DNA of 64,000 nucleotides from Flagellimonas sp. CMM7 (GTDB taxonomy: Bacteria > Bacteroidota > Bacteroidia > Flavobacteriales > Flavobacteriaceae), in NCBI RefSeq assembly GCF_021390195.1, contig NZ_CP090003.1:3245501-3309500 (forward strand), given 5' to 3'. This document shows, piece after piece, positions 17,081 to 26,449 of this stretch (its first letter is position 1; each line of letters begins with the position of its first letter). The notes below the pieces were generated by a model. It had not been told where the DNA came from. It did no database searches and was given only the letters and a program-made list of their open reading frames with translations. A program made the translations under genes and the position numbers.

Positions 17081-17737
17081 TTAAGGATTGGTTTTGTTCA
17101 TATAATTTTTAATGACCTCATACCAGAGATCATACCCTTTGACGTTCATATGGAGTCCGTCCGCTATAAAAAGATCTGTTTTTAGTTTTCTTTTGTTTAG
17201 CATGATATTCCATACATCGGCAAATTGGACACCATCACTGTTTGAAGCCAATTTGGATAGTTGTTTGTTTAAACGTTTGTACCTACCCTTTAAATGCCAT
17301 CTGGAAATACTTGGTTTTGCAGAGATAAGAACTATTTCCATTTCTGGTCTTTTTTGGTGTAGATCTTTCAAAATTCGCTCTATTGTACCAATAATAGCTT
17401 TCGGTTTTCTTTTTGCACTTATATCATTGTCTCCTTCATAAATGAAGACCTTGGTTGGAGTATAGTTAAGAATCAATTCATTTAGATAATGTTCTAAATC
17501 AGAAGATTGAGATCCTCCAAAACCAGTATTAAGAATTTGGTGTTCGGGAAATCTTTTCTGCAAATCTTTCCAAAGACGAATACTGGAACTACCTGTAAAA
17601 ACAATGGTGTTTTTTGAAGCGTCCCAAATAGAATCTGTCTTTTGTTGCACTTCTTTCACCTCATTGGCAAATGGTAAACTTTCTTGAGCGTTTATAGTCA
17701 ATACCGATAAAAAGAGAAGCAATAAATACCTTATCAT
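17081..17737 (-). CDS. Secreted SGNH/GDSL-family hydrolase
   Basis: A 218-residue secreted protein with signal peptide MIRYLLLLFLSVLTINAQ. SGNH blocks are visible: block I IVFTGSSSIRLW (nucleophile Ser at about residue 50), block II NTGFGGSQSSDL (Gly), block III YEGDNDI (Asn) and block V ADGLHMNVKGYDLW (Asp/His). The arrangement matches carbohydrate acetylesterase-like or PAF-acetylhydrolase-like SGNH enzymes. Located 2 nt before the GH20 gene and 11 nt after GH3, so it probably de-esterifies the same glycan. Exact substrate unknown. Confidence 0.88.
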   Translation of the reverse strand: MIRYLLLLFLSVLTINAQESLPFANEVKEVQQKTDSIWDASKNTIVFTGSSSIRLWKDLQKRFPEHQILNTGFGGSQSSDLEHYLNELILNYTPTKVFIYEGDNDISAKRKPKAIIGTIERILKDLHQKRPEMEIVLISAKPSISRWHLKGRYKRLNKQLSKLASNSDGVQFADVWNIMLNKRKLKTDLFIADGLHMNVKGYDLWYEVIKNYMNKTNP

Positions 17738-17748
17738 TTTCTGACCTA

Positions 17749-20001
17749 TTATTTTAAAACAAATGTGTCGGTTAAACCCTCTTGTGAGTTTGTTCCCACC
17801 ATAACTCCAAACGTTCCCGGTTCAACCACAAACTCGTAATCATGATTATAAAAACCAAGTTCTTTATTAGTCAAAACAAATGTCACTTTCTGAGAAGCTC
17901 CTGGAGCTAAACTAATTTTTTGGAAACCTTTCAATTCCTTCACGGGCCTAACTACACTAGCAACTTTATCATGAACATAAAGTTGTACCACTTCCTTTCC
18001 TACTACTTTTCCTGTGTTCTGGACAGTGGCGGAAACCTTAATGTTATTTTGATCGTTTGTGTCAATTTCCAAATCGGTGTATTTGAATGTGGTATAACTT
18101 AATCCATAGCCAAAAGGAAATAATGGCTCATTTTTTTCATCACCATAATGTGTCCAGAACACTGTAGATTCTGGGTCGGGTCTTCCTGTGCTAAAATGAT
18201 TATAATAAATAGGTACTTGACCAACGCTTCTTGGAAAGGTCATTGGTAGTTTTCCACTTGGGTTATGCTTTCCAAGTAAGGTTTCGGCTATGGCATTCCC
18301 AGCTTGAGAACCTAATTGCCAAGTCTCCAAAATGGCAGGGATATTCTCTGCCTCCCAATTAATTGCCAGAGGACGCCCATTCATTAGTATTAGCACGATA
18401 TTCTTATTGACTTCATGGACTGCCTTCAACAAATCTAATTGCAAACCAGGTAAATCCAGTTTAGTACGACTACGTCCCTCTCCACTTTGGAACCCATGTT
18501 CTCCCAAAACCATCAGAACAACATCGGATTCTTTGGCGAGAGCAACGGCTTCTTGCATACCAGAAGTATCTGTTTCATTTACTTTTACCTCGTTTAAAAA
18601 ATTGGCATCTTCAAATACTTTCGGTCCTTGTGAATAAGAGAAGTTTATGGAATGATTTTTTAGGCCTTCTAAGACAGAAATTCCAGTATTATCATCTGAG
18701 CCTAATCGCCAACTTCCAAGTGAACTGTTGTTGTCGTCTGCCAATTGACCAATAACTGCTATTTTTTGCTGGTCTTTTTTAAGAGGAAGAAGGTTCTCGT
18801 CGTTTTTTAAAAGTACAATAGATTTTAGTGCTATGTCCAAAACAGCAGCTTGATGATCTGTATGATATAGTTCATCTTTTTCTCTTTCTTCATTACAATA
18901 CCTATAGGGATCTTCAAAAAGGCCCAACTCAAACTTCACTCTTAGAATACGTCTTACCGCATCATCTATTAAATTTTCATCCACCTTACCTTCTTTTACA
19001 TTTTCTGCCAGGTGTAATACGTATGCAGAAGACTCCATGTCCATATCAGAACCAGCTTTGACGCCAATTTCTGCAGCATGCTTCAAATCTTCCGCAAATC
19101 CATGAGGCACCATTTCTCCAACGGATGACCAGTCTGATATTACAAAACCATCAAAACCCCACTTTTCTTTCAAAATATCTCGTTGTAACATTTTATTGCC
19201 GGTAACGGGAATTCCGTTAAGAATATTGAAACCATTCATTAAGGTTTTAACATCGGCATCCACTGCAGCTTTAAATGGAGGTAACACGGTGTTGTAAAGT
19301 GTGGAAGTGCCAATATCTGCGGTATTATACTCTTTACCAGCTTCTGCAAAACCATAGGCTGCAAAATGCTTGGCGCAGGCAGCAAGAGTATTAGGCTTGG
19401 AAAGGTCATCGCCTTGAAAACCTTTAACCCGGGCCTTGGCAATTTCTGCACCTAAATAGGTGTCTTCCCCACCACCTTCCATAACACGGCCCCAACGAGG
19501 GTCTCTGGAAATATCCACCATAGGAGCAAAAGTCCAATTAAGTCCTACAGAAGAGGCTTCTTGAGCAGCTATTTTTGCAGAATTCTCAATGGCTTCCATA
19601 TCCCAGCTTGCAGCTTCTGCTAAAGGTATTGGGGCTAGGGTTTTATATCCATGTATAACATCATATCCAAATATTAAAGGGATGCCCAAACGGGTCTCTT
19701 CAACTACAAGTTTCTGCAATTTCCTTACTTCTTCAGTACCTACTACATTCAACATTGAACCAACAAGCCCTTTTTTAAGGTGCTCATATTTGGTTTCTGC
19801 ATTACCTCCTTTGGGAGCTGGACCTGTTACATCCCAAAACCCATTGTATTGGTTCATTTGACCTACTTTTTCCTCTAAGGTCATCTGTTGTAACAATGAA
19901 TTTATTTTATCCTCTATACTTTTTTCTTGAGCCATAACACAATTGTTAAAGCATGCAAAGTAAAGTGAAATTATGAGAAGATAGTACAGGTTAGCTTTCA
20001 T
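17749..20001 (-). CDS. bglX: Periplasmic beta-glucosidase, GH3 (BglX-like)
   Basis: About 750 residues from ATG 20001, which directly begins the signal peptide (KANLYYLLIISLYFACF); the 13 codons further upstream in frame do not look native. It has the three GH3 parts: N-terminal barrel (residues ~30-380) with the nucleophile Asp in GFDGFVISDWSS; the alpha/beta sandwich with KSIVLLKNDENLLPL and the acid/base region VLGEHGFQSGEGRSR; and the C-terminal fibronectin-III-like domain (from ~660). It hydrolyses terminal non-reducing beta-glucosides. First gene of the GH3-SGNH-GH20 operon. Aglycone and linkage specificity cannot be read from sequence. Confidence 0.92.
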   Translation of the reverse strand: MKANLYYLLIISLYFACFNNCVMAQEKSIEDKINSLLQQMTLEEKVGQMNQYNGFWDVTGPAPKGGNAETKYEHLKKGLVGSMLNVVGTEEVRKLQKLVVEETRLGIPLIFGYDVIHGYKTLAPIPLAEAASWDMEAIENSAKIAAQEASSVGLNWTFAPMVDISRDPRWGRVMEGGGEDTYLGAEIAKARVKGFQGDDLSKPNTLAACAKHFAAYGFAEAGKEYNTADIGTSTLYNTVLPPFKAAVDADVKTLMNGFNILNGIPVTGNKMLQRDILKEKWGFDGFVISDWSSVGEMVPHGFAEDLKHAAEIGVKAGSDMDMESSAYVLHLAENVKEGKVDENLIDDAVRRILRVKFELGLFEDPYRYCNEEREKDELYHTDHQAAVLDIALKSIVLLKNDENLLPLKKDQQKIAVIGQLADDNNSSLGSWRLGSDDNTGISVLEGLKNHSINFSYSQGPKVFEDANFLNEVKVNETDTSGMQEAVALAKESDVVLMVLGEHGFQSGEGRSRTKLDLPGLQLDLLKAVHEVNKNIVLILMNGRPLAINWEAENIPAILETWQLGSQAGNAIAETLLGKHNPSGKLPMTFPRSVGQVPIYYNHFSTGRPDPESTVFWTHYGDEKNEPLFPFGYGLSYTTFKYTDLEIDTNDQNNIKVSATVQNTGKVVGKEVVQLYVHDKVASVVRPVKELKGFQKISLAPGASQKVTFVLTNKELGFYNHDYEFVVEPGTFGVMVGTNSQEGLTDTFVLK

Positions 20002-20093
20002 GATTCTAAAAAGTGTTGATAGTCTTCTAAAATAAGCCAAAATCTATCACTCACTAATATACGGTCTTTGTATTTTTAGGTAAAATTTTATAG

Positions 20094-20867
20094 ATGAATG
20101 AAAGAGCTGAGCAGCTAAAGGCTATTGATAGACTGCTGAACATAATGGATGAGTTGCGTACACAATGTCCATGGGATAAAAAACAAACTATGGAATCCCT
20201 TAGGCATTTGACTATAGAAGAAACGTATGAGTTGGGAGATGCGATTTTAGAAAAAGATTTGGAAGAGGTTAAGAAGGAGCTCGGAGATTTGTTGTTGCAT
20301 ATTGTTTTCTATGCCAAAATTGGCTCAGAAACCAAAGATTTTGATATTGCAGATGTAGCTAATGGTATTTGCGAAAAACTAATCAACAGACATCCTCATA
20401 TTTACGGAGATGTAAAGGTTGAAAATGAAGAGGAAGTAAAACAAAATTGGGAAAACATCAAACTTAAAGAAGGGAAAAAAAGTGTGTTGGAAGGGGTTCC
20501 CAATAGCTTGCCTTCAATGGTGAAGGCAAATAGGATTCAAGAGAAAGTTGCCGGTGTGGGGTTTGATTGGGAGCATCCAGAGCAGGTTTTTGAAAAGGTA
20601 AAAGAAGAACTCTCAGAATTGGAGGTAGAAATCAAACAAGGAAATCCGGACAGATTAGAGTCTGAGTTTGGAGATGTACTTTTTTCCATGATCAATTACG
20701 CACGGTTTTTGAACGTAAATCCGGAAAATGCTTTGGAAAGAACCAATAAAAAATTTATCAAAAGATTTCAGTATTTAGAAAGCAAAGCCAAACAAGCCGG
20801 AAAATCTTTAAAAGACATGACTTTGGCAGAAATGGATATTTTTTGGGAGGAAGCCAAAAAAATATAA
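20094..20867 (+). CDS. mazG: Nucleoside triphosphate pyrophosphohydrolase MazG
   Basis: A 257-residue two-domain MazG that hydrolyses (d)NTPs to NMP and PPi. Domain 1 starts LRTQCPWDKKQTMESLRHL and has the metal-binding EETYELGDAI...KKELGDLLLH pattern (residues ~42-70). Domain 2 repeats it with KVKEELSELEVEI...ESEFGDVLFSMINYARF (about 165-205). Length equals that of E. coli-type MazG. It is a housekeeping and stringent-response modulator, unrelated to the MazF toxin as no mazEF pair lies nearby. Divergent from the GH3 operon; the sulfatase follows 48 nt later. Confidence 0.93.
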   Translation: MNERAEQLKAIDRLLNIMDELRTQCPWDKKQTMESLRHLTIEETYELGDAILEKDLEEVKKELGDLLLHIVFYAKIGSETKDFDIADVANGICEKLINRHPHIYGDVKVENEEEVKQNWENIKLKEGKKSVLEGVPNSLPSMVKANRIQEKVAGVGFDWEHPEQVFEKVKEELSELEVEIKQGNPDRLESEFGDVLFSMINYARFLNVNPENALERTNKKFIKRFQYLESKAKQAGKSLKDMTLAEMDIFWEEAKKI

Positions 20868-20915
20868 GTTTTCCATTTATGGATATTCTGTATCTCGTAT
20901 TTTCTATAGATTTAT

Positions 20916-22511
20916 ATGTTTAAAGAATTGAATATGAACATAGAAAGTGCATTTAAAAGTTTTTTGATATTCTTCATTCTTGCTGTTGTTTCATCATGCA
21001 ATTCGAAAAAGGAAGAAGAAGTAATTGAAAAACCCAATATTCTCTTCATCCTTTCAGATGACCATACCTCTCAAGCTTGGGGCCTTTATGGAGGTATTTT
21101 AGAAGATTACGTAAAGAACGATAACTTAAAACGTTTGGCCAGTGAAGGAGCTGTATTGAACAATGCCTTTTGCACCAATTCTATATGTACGCCAAGCAGG
21201 GGAAGTATCCTAACAGGTCAATACAGTCATATAAATCAAGTTTATACTTTAAGTGAACCTTTGCCTAAAGGTCACCCCAATATTGCCAAGTCCCTTTCCG
21301 AAAATGGATACCAAACAGCAGTGATAGGCAAGTGGCACTTGGTAGGGCAACCTGAAGGTTTTGATTATTTTAATGTGTTGCCGGGCCAAGGACTTTACTG
21401 GAACCCAATTATGAAAACCAAAGAGAATTGGGTAGATGGATATGATGCAACAGGTGGCATAGAACATAAAGGTTTTTCAACAGATGTGATTACTGATTTA
21501 ACTATTTCACACATCAAAAAGCGTGACACCACACAACCTTTTTTGATGTTCTGCAATTTTAAAGCGACCCATGAACCATTTGATTATCCAGAAAGGTTTG
21601 CCGGGTTATATGAAGATATGAAAATACCGGAACCGGAATCATTACTCGATTTTGGTAAAGAAACTACAGGAAGAACTTTTGGAGGACAGATTTTGGAGAG
21701 ACTGGGCTCACGCTGGGAACAGGCAACAAAAAATCCTGATAAATTTTGGACAGATTACCCAGGTTTACCTTATTCCTTGGAAGGACTGGACAGTATACAG
21801 AAAAGAAAAAAGATTTATCAAAAACTGGTCAAGGATTTTATGCGATGTGGTGCCGCCATAGATGACAACATTGGAAAATTACTGGATTATTTGGAAGAAG
21901 AAGGAATAGCCGATAATACCATAGTAGTTTATACGGCGGATCAAGGGTATTTTCTTGGTGAGCATGGTTTTTTTGATAAAAGACTTATTTATGAAGAATC
22001 CCTTAGAATGCCTTTTGTCATTAGATATCCTAAAAAAATAAAGAAAGGGCAGCGAATTGATGATATAATTCTAAATATTGACTTTGCACCTTTATTGGCG
22101 GATTATGCAGGGCTTGAAAAACCTGATTATATGCAGGGGAGAAGCTTTAGAGATATTCTAGAGGGTAAGACACCAAAGGATTGGCGAAAGCAAATGTATT
22201 ACAGGTATTGGTTGCACCACCCGCATAGACCTGCTCATTTTGGTATTAGAGATGATCGTTATAAACTGGCATTATTCTATGGACAGGGTTTAGATAAAAA
22301 AGGAACGTCGACGGACACGACCAAACCAGAATGGGAGTTTTATGATCTTAAAGAAGATCCTAAAGAACTGCACAATGCCATTCATGAAGAAAAATATACA
22401 TCCATAATTGAGACCATGAAAAAAAGTTTACAAGATGAGCGTATAAGATATGGAGACTTAGACGAGGATTACCCTGTAATGAACGAGATATTGAGCACTT
22501 CTTTTGAATAA
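20916..22511 (+). CDS. Sulfatase, formylglycine-dependent, lipoprotein
   Basis: A 531-residue arylsulfatase-superfamily enzyme. The signal FLIFFILAVVSSC makes it a lipoprotein; ATG 20934 gives a more usual signal length than ATG 20916, so the start is uncertain by six codons. The sulfatase signature CTPSRGSILTGQY begins at residue 91 (from 20916), with the Cys to be converted to formylglycine. FILSDDHTSQAWG near residue 43 holds the metal-binding Asp pair, and YTADQGYFLGEHG is the second metal site. Closest in style to iduronate-2-sulfatase/heparan-type enzymes of marine Bacteroidetes, but substrate is not certain. It lies near GH20 and GH3 genes. Confidence 0.92.
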   Translation: MFKELNMNIESAFKSFLIFFILAVVSSCNSKKEEEVIEKPNILFILSDDHTSQAWGLYGGILEDYVKNDNLKRLASEGAVLNNAFCTNSICTPSRGSILTGQYSHINQVYTLSEPLPKGHPNIAKSLSENGYQTAVIGKWHLVGQPEGFDYFNVLPGQGLYWNPIMKTKENWVDGYDATGGIEHKGFSTDVITDLTISHIKKRDTTQPFLMFCNFKATHEPFDYPERFAGLYEDMKIPEPESLLDFGKETTGRTFGGQILERLGSRWEQATKNPDKFWTDYPGLPYSLEGLDSIQKRKKIYQKLVKDFMRCGAAIDDNIGKLLDYLEEEGIADNTIVVYTADQGYFLGEHGFFDKRLIYEESLRMPFVIRYPKKIKKGQRIDDIILNIDFAPLLADYAGLEKPDYMQGRSFRDILEGKTPKDWRKQMYYRYWLHHPHRPAHFGIRDDRYKLALFYGQGLDKKGTSTDTTKPEWEFYDLKEDPKELHNAIHEEKYTSIIETMKKSLQDERIRYGDLDEDYPVMNEILSTSFE

Positions 22512-22562
22512 ATATCGCTTTAAAAATCACTAAAACTGTTCGAGAAGGGTTAATGTAAACTG

Positions 22563-22570
22563 TATCTTTG
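22563..22570 (+). promoter_or_regulatory. TAnnTTTG -7 element (MATE transporter)
   Basis: TATCTTTG, 20 nt before the TTG start at 22591. No ATG lies between box and conserved N-terminus, supporting the TTG start. It marks a new transcription unit within the plus-strand run. Confidence 0.42.
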
Positions 22571-22590
22571 GCAACTTAATTAAAGTACGG

Positions 22591-23958
22591 TTGCTACAAA
22601 GTTATTTTAAAGAGTTTCGCTATAACCTAAAACTGGCCTACCCAGTTATTTTAGGGATGTTGGGTCATACATTTGTTGCCTTTGCGGACAATATTATGGT
22701 TGGTCAGCTAGGTACCGCAGAGTTGGCAGCAGTTTCCCTAGGTAATAGTTTTGTTTTCATAGCCATGTCTTTAGGTATAGGATTTTCCACGGCAATAACT
22801 CCTTTAGTTGCTGAGGCGGATGGTGCAGGCAATAAAGCAGATGGAAAAAGCGCGTTAAAACATGGGTTGGTGCTATGCACAGGGCTTGGACTTTCGCTTT
22901 TTGGAATCATACTGCTTTGCAAACCACTTTTGCATTATATGAAGCAACCTCCTGAGGTGGTGGAACTAGCCATCCCATATTTAGAGTTAGTTGCTTTTTC
23001 CTTGGTTCCTCTTATTATATTTCAGGCATTCAAACAATTTTCAGAAGGACTTTCCCAAACTAAATACCCCATGTATGCTACGATTCTGGCAAATGTGGTG
23101 AACATAGTTATTAATTACTTGTTGATTTTTGGCTCTTTTGGATTCCCAAAAATGGGAATTGTAGGAGCTGCTATAGGTACACTGGCTTCCAGATTTATAA
23201 TGGTAGGGTATATTTGGTTCTTGTTGAAGCGCAAAGAAAAGTTTGAAACTTATGTGACCGGCTTCAATTTTAGATTGATTGAAAAAAAGGTCATCAAAAA
23301 AATAGTCAGTTTGGGTTTTCCGTCTGCACTGCAAATGTTTTTTGAAGTGGCAATTTTCACCGCGGCCATTTGGCTAAGTGGTGTATTGGGAAAAAATGCC
23401 CAAGCAGCAAATCAGATTGCACTTAACCTGAGTAGTATGACCTTTATGGTGGGTATGGGCTTGAGCGTTGCTGCCATGGTACGGGTAGGGAACCAAAAAG
23501 GATTGCAAAATTTTAGAGAGTTAAGAAGGATTGCAAAATCCATTTTTTTTCTAACATTTTTACTGGAAATAGTGTTTGCTACAGTCTTCCTTATTGGAAG
23601 ATATTGGTTGCCTACCATTTATTTAGATGTGGATGATGTGGTCAACCAAGTAGATAATACAGAGGTAATAATCATTGCGGCCAAACTATTGTTGGTTTCT
23701 GCATTTTTTCAAATTTCTGATGGGATACAAGTAGTGGTTTTAGGAGCGTTAAGAGGGCTTCAAGATGTAAAGATTCCTACCTTGATTACGTTTATTGCTT
23801 ATTGGTTGATTGGTTTCCCAATCAGTTATTATTTTGGATTGTTTACAGAATTTAAGAGCACAGGTATTTGGATGGGTCTTTTGTTGGGACTAACGGCATC
23901 AGCAGTAATGTTGTATATTCGATTCAACTATTTGACTAATAAATTGATTAAAGGTTAA
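22591..23958 (+). CDS. MATE family multidrug efflux transporter (NorM-like)
   Basis: A 455-residue inner-membrane antiporter with twelve predicted helices in two homologous halves. The N-terminal LAYPVILGMLGHTFVAFADNIMVGQLG is the typical MATE motif, repeated in the second half as LGFPSALQMFFEVAIFTAAIWLSGVLG. NorM-type members extrude cationic drugs in exchange for Na+ or H+. Start is TTG 22591; the codons after it form the usual short cytoplasmic leader. First gene of a run with the small acidic protein, PAP2 phosphatase and GT39. Confidence 0.92.
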   Translation: MLQSYFKEFRYNLKLAYPVILGMLGHTFVAFADNIMVGQLGTAELAAVSLGNSFVFIAMSLGIGFSTAITPLVAEADGAGNKADGKSALKHGLVLCTGLGLSLFGIILLCKPLLHYMKQPPEVVELAIPYLELVAFSLVPLIIFQAFKQFSEGLSQTKYPMYATILANVVNIVINYLLIFGSFGFPKMGIVGAAIGTLASRFIMVGYIWFLLKRKEKFETYVTGFNFRLIEKKVIKKIVSLGFPSALQMFFEVAIFTAAIWLSGVLGKNAQAANQIALNLSSMTFMVGMGLSVAAMVRVGNQKGLQNFRELRRIAKSIFFLTFLLEIVFATVFLIGRYWLPTIYLDVDDVVNQVDNTEVIIIAAKLLLVSAFFQISDGIQVVVLGALRGLQDVKIPTLITFIAYWLIGFPISYYFGLFTEFKSTGIWMGLLLGLTASAVMLYIRFNYLTNKLIKG

Positions 23959-23994
23959 ACTAAATTCCAACTATTGGAATTCAACTTAAATAAA

Positions 23995-24222
23995 ATGGAA
24001 TTACCTAAATTTCTATTAGGAGACAATACGGATCATCCCAATTCAATTTTTATTGTCCATACAGAATATCCACGTTTTATTATCAACCTAGAAAATGATG
24101 AAGTAGAATGGTTGGAAGAATTCTCAAAAGAAGATGAAGAAGAGTTATCTGCAGAGGCAGAAATTCAAATAGAAGCGGCCACCGCCTTTTACGATAGAGA
24201 AGTGTCTAGATATGACTCGTAA
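23995..24222 (+). CDS. Conserved small acidic flavobacterial protein
   Basis: A 75-residue soluble acidic protein from ATG 23995 (an in-frame TTG at 23974 adds seven codons and is less likely). Conserved-looking segments are ELPKFLLGDNTDHPNSIFIVHTE and FIINLENDEVEWLEEF; the C-terminal half is a Glu/Ala-rich helix ending DREVSRYDS. No signal peptide or membrane helix. It resembles a protein common in flavobacteria but has no known function. It is packed between the MATE gene and, 2 nt later, the PAP2 gene. Confidence 0.8.
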   Translation: MELPKFLLGDNTDHPNSIFIVHTEYPRFIINLENDEVEWLEEFSKEDEEELSAEAEIQIEAATAFYDREVSRYDS

Positions 24223-24224
24223 AG

Positions 24225-24794
24225 ATGCTTGAACAACTTATACAATTTGACAAAGAAGCTTTTTTGTTCCTTAATGGTTTAGGGACAGAAACATGGGATG
24301 GTTTTTGGATGTTTATGACCAAGACCAGAAATTCGGCTCCTCTTTATCTTCTATTACTTTATTTATCCTTTAAGAATTTTGGATTAAAGAAGACAGCCGT
24401 GATTTTGGTAAGCATAGCCTTATTGATTACCTGTACAGACCAATTGTCTAATTTTTTTAAATATGGTATTGGTCGTTTAAGGCCATGTCATGATCCTGAG
24501 GTAAGCGGCATCATGCGTTTGGTTAAGAGTTATTGTGGAGGAAAATTCAGTTATTTTTCTGCGCATGCGGCCAATTCTTTTGCTCCTGCCACCTTTTTTT
24601 CAATTCTTTTTTATAAAAACGTAAAATACATTGGTAACCTTCTCATTTTATGGGCTTTCATTGTCGCTTATAGTAGAATATACATAGGAGTTCATTTTCC
24701 TTTAGATGTTGTTACAGGAATTGTAATTGGCGCTGTTTTTGGATGGTTATTTGCGAAGTTGGCTATATTTGCATTCCAAAAAATTGGGACATGA
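24225..24794 (+). CDS. PAP2-family membrane phosphatase
   Basis: A 189-residue membrane protein with five or six helices and the three PAP2 catalytic motifs: KYGIGRLRPCHDP (about residues 80-92), FSAHAANSFA (PSGH-type motif with the first catalytic His; Pro-Ser-Gly is altered), and YSRIYIGVHFPLDV (second His and Asp). It dephosphorylates a lipid phosphate such as phosphatidic acid, undecaprenyl-PP or lipid A phosphate on the periplasmic face. Its stop overlaps the start of the GT39 gene (ATGA), so the two are translationally coupled; a link to lipid-carrier recycling is a reasonable inference. Confidence 0.9.
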   Translation: MLEQLIQFDKEAFLFLNGLGTETWDGFWMFMTKTRNSAPLYLLLLYLSFKNFGLKKTAVILVSIALLITCTDQLSNFFKYGIGRLRPCHDPEVSGIMRLVKSYCGGKFSYFSAHAANSFAPATFFSILFYKNVKYIGNLLILWAFIVAYSRIYIGVHFPLDVVTGIVIGAVFGWLFAKLAIFAFQKIGT

Positions 24795-26449
24795 TATCTT
24801 CAGCCAGATATTGGTTTTTACTTTCCCTTGTAGTTCTGGTATATATTGCCGGGATGTTCGTAACCCTTTTTGAGAATGATTCTGCTCAATTTGCAGTAAT
24901 GGCCATGAGAATGGTTCAGGAAAATGATTTCTTCAGTTTAATTAAAGGTACAGAAGAGTATTTGGACAAGCCCCATATGCACTATTGGTTGGCGGCCTTG
25001 TCTTTCAAAATTTTTGGCATCCATGATTGGGCTTATAGGATACCGGGAATTTTGGCGATTCTCTTAGGAGCATATAGCTGTTATGGTTTAGGGAAGTTAC
25101 TTTACAATAAGGATATTGGTAAGTTTTCTGCACTGATCTTCATGACGGCCCAAACGATTGTGTTATCCAATATAGATGTTCGTACAGATGCAGTACTTAC
25201 CGGTTTTACCATTTTTTCTATCTGGCAACTTGTTCTATATATTGAAAGAAATACACTCAAAAATATTATGTTGGGCGCTTTTGGAGCAGGTATAGCCTTT
25301 TCCACTAAAGGTCAGATTGCCTTGGTCGTTATTGGTATTTCTATTCTTTGTCATTTGGCGTATACGCGTAAGTGGACACGCTTGTTAAATTGGAAAGTCT
25401 TAATTGCTTTATTTGTTTTTGGATTGACCATAACGCCTATGCTCTATGCATATTATGTGCAATTTGATTTACATCCAGAAAAAGTTATTAGGGGAAAGAG
25501 CAACCGCAGTGGAATCTTTTTTATTTTTTGGGAACAAAGTTTTGAAAGATTGAGTGGAGAGGGGGTAGGTAAGAACAGTAATGATTTCTTTTTCTTTTTT
25601 CATACTTTTTTATGGGTCTTTTTACCTTGGACTGTCCTAGCTTTAATTGCCTATTGGCGAAGAGCAAAGACATTTTGGAAAATGCGGTTTGCATATAGAC
25701 CACAATTTGAGTTTTTAACCTTGGGAGGCATTACAATTATATTTTTCCTGATAAGCTTTGCTCAATTTAAGCTTCCACATTATATAAACATTCTAATACC
25801 ATTGTACTCCATATTAACTGCATCTTACCTGTTCAGTTTATATCGCCACGCTAAGCATTCTATTATTAAAGGAATTCTAGGGGTACAATACTTTGTCCTC
25901 AGTTTGGTGTTCATCTTTACGCTATTGGTGTGTTTTCATGTTTTTAAGTTTGACCGTATTCACTGCTACATAATCCTATTGGGCGTACTTGCAGTCATAA
26001 CCTATTTTTGTTTAAAGCGAGAAGAATATTATATGCGTATCATCACTTTATCAGTGTATAGTTCTTTGTTGTTGAACGGGGTACTGAACACACATTTTTA
26101 TCCTTCTTTGCTAAAGTATCAGGCTGGTTCCACCATGGCAGAAAAAGTTTCTGAACATGATATTCCTGTGGATAACATTTACAAGATTTCTGAAAGACAT
26201 ACTTGGGCCTTGGATTTTTATAACCGAAACCCGGTAAACATTATTTCCAAAACTGAGTTAATGGATAAAAGTGATGTTTGGGTTTATGCTACCGATCAAG
26301 AGTTACAGGAACTTCTAGGTTCAGATTTCCATTGGCATGAGCAGATAACCGTAGACCAGTTCCGCATTACTCGTTTACAGATTAAATTTTTAAATCCACA
26401 TACGCGTGCCAAAAAACTGAATAAAATGCATTTGGTGCACTTGGATTAA
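24791..26449 (+). CDS. Membrane glycosyltransferase, GT39/ArnT-like
   Basis: About 552 residues from ATG 24791. Multi-pass membrane protein with at least ten helices. The first large periplasmic loop has FENDSAQFAVMAMRM and LDKPHMHYW, matching the PMT/ArnT pattern in which acidic residues near the first loop and a conserved KPP/KPH-W site bind the polyprenyl-phosphate sugar. The C-terminal ~90 residues are soluble. ArnT-like enzymes move a sugar from a polyprenyl-phosphate donor to lipid A or protein. Linked with PAP2 by ATGA overlap, and ends in a stop interlocked with the convergent flippase-like gene. Donor and acceptor unknown. Confidence 0.88.
   Translation: MISSARYWFLLSLVVLVYIAGMFVTLFENDSAQFAVMAMRMVQENDFFSLIKGTEEYLDKPHMHYWLAALSFKIFGIHDWAYRIPGILAILLGAYSCYGLGKLLYNKDIGKFSALIFMTAQTIVLSNIDVRTDAVLTGFTIFSIWQLVLYIERNTLKNIMLGAFGAGIAFSTKGQIALVVIGISILCHLAYTRKWTRLLNWKVLIALFVFGLTITPMLYAYYVQFDLHPEKVIRGKSNRSGIFFIFWEQSFERLSGEGVGKNSNDFFFFFHTFLWVFLPWTVLALIAYWRRAKTFWKMRFAYRPQFEFLTLGGITIIFFLISFAQFKLPHYINILIPLYSILTASYLFSLYRHAKHSIIKGILGVQYFVLSLVFIFTLLVCFHVFKFDRIHCYIILLGVLAVITYFCLKREEYYMRIITLSVYSSLLLNGVLNTHFYPSLLKYQAGSTMAEKVSEHDIPVDNIYKISERHTWALDFYNRNPVNIISKTELMDKSDVWVYATDQELQELLGSDFHWHEQITVDQFRITRLQIKFLNPHTRAKKLNKMHLVHLD

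Noticed and set aside
20094..20867. MazG as part of a toxin-antitoxin module
   Set aside because: No MazE/MazF genes adjacent; two-domain MazG is a housekeeping pyrophosphohydrolase.
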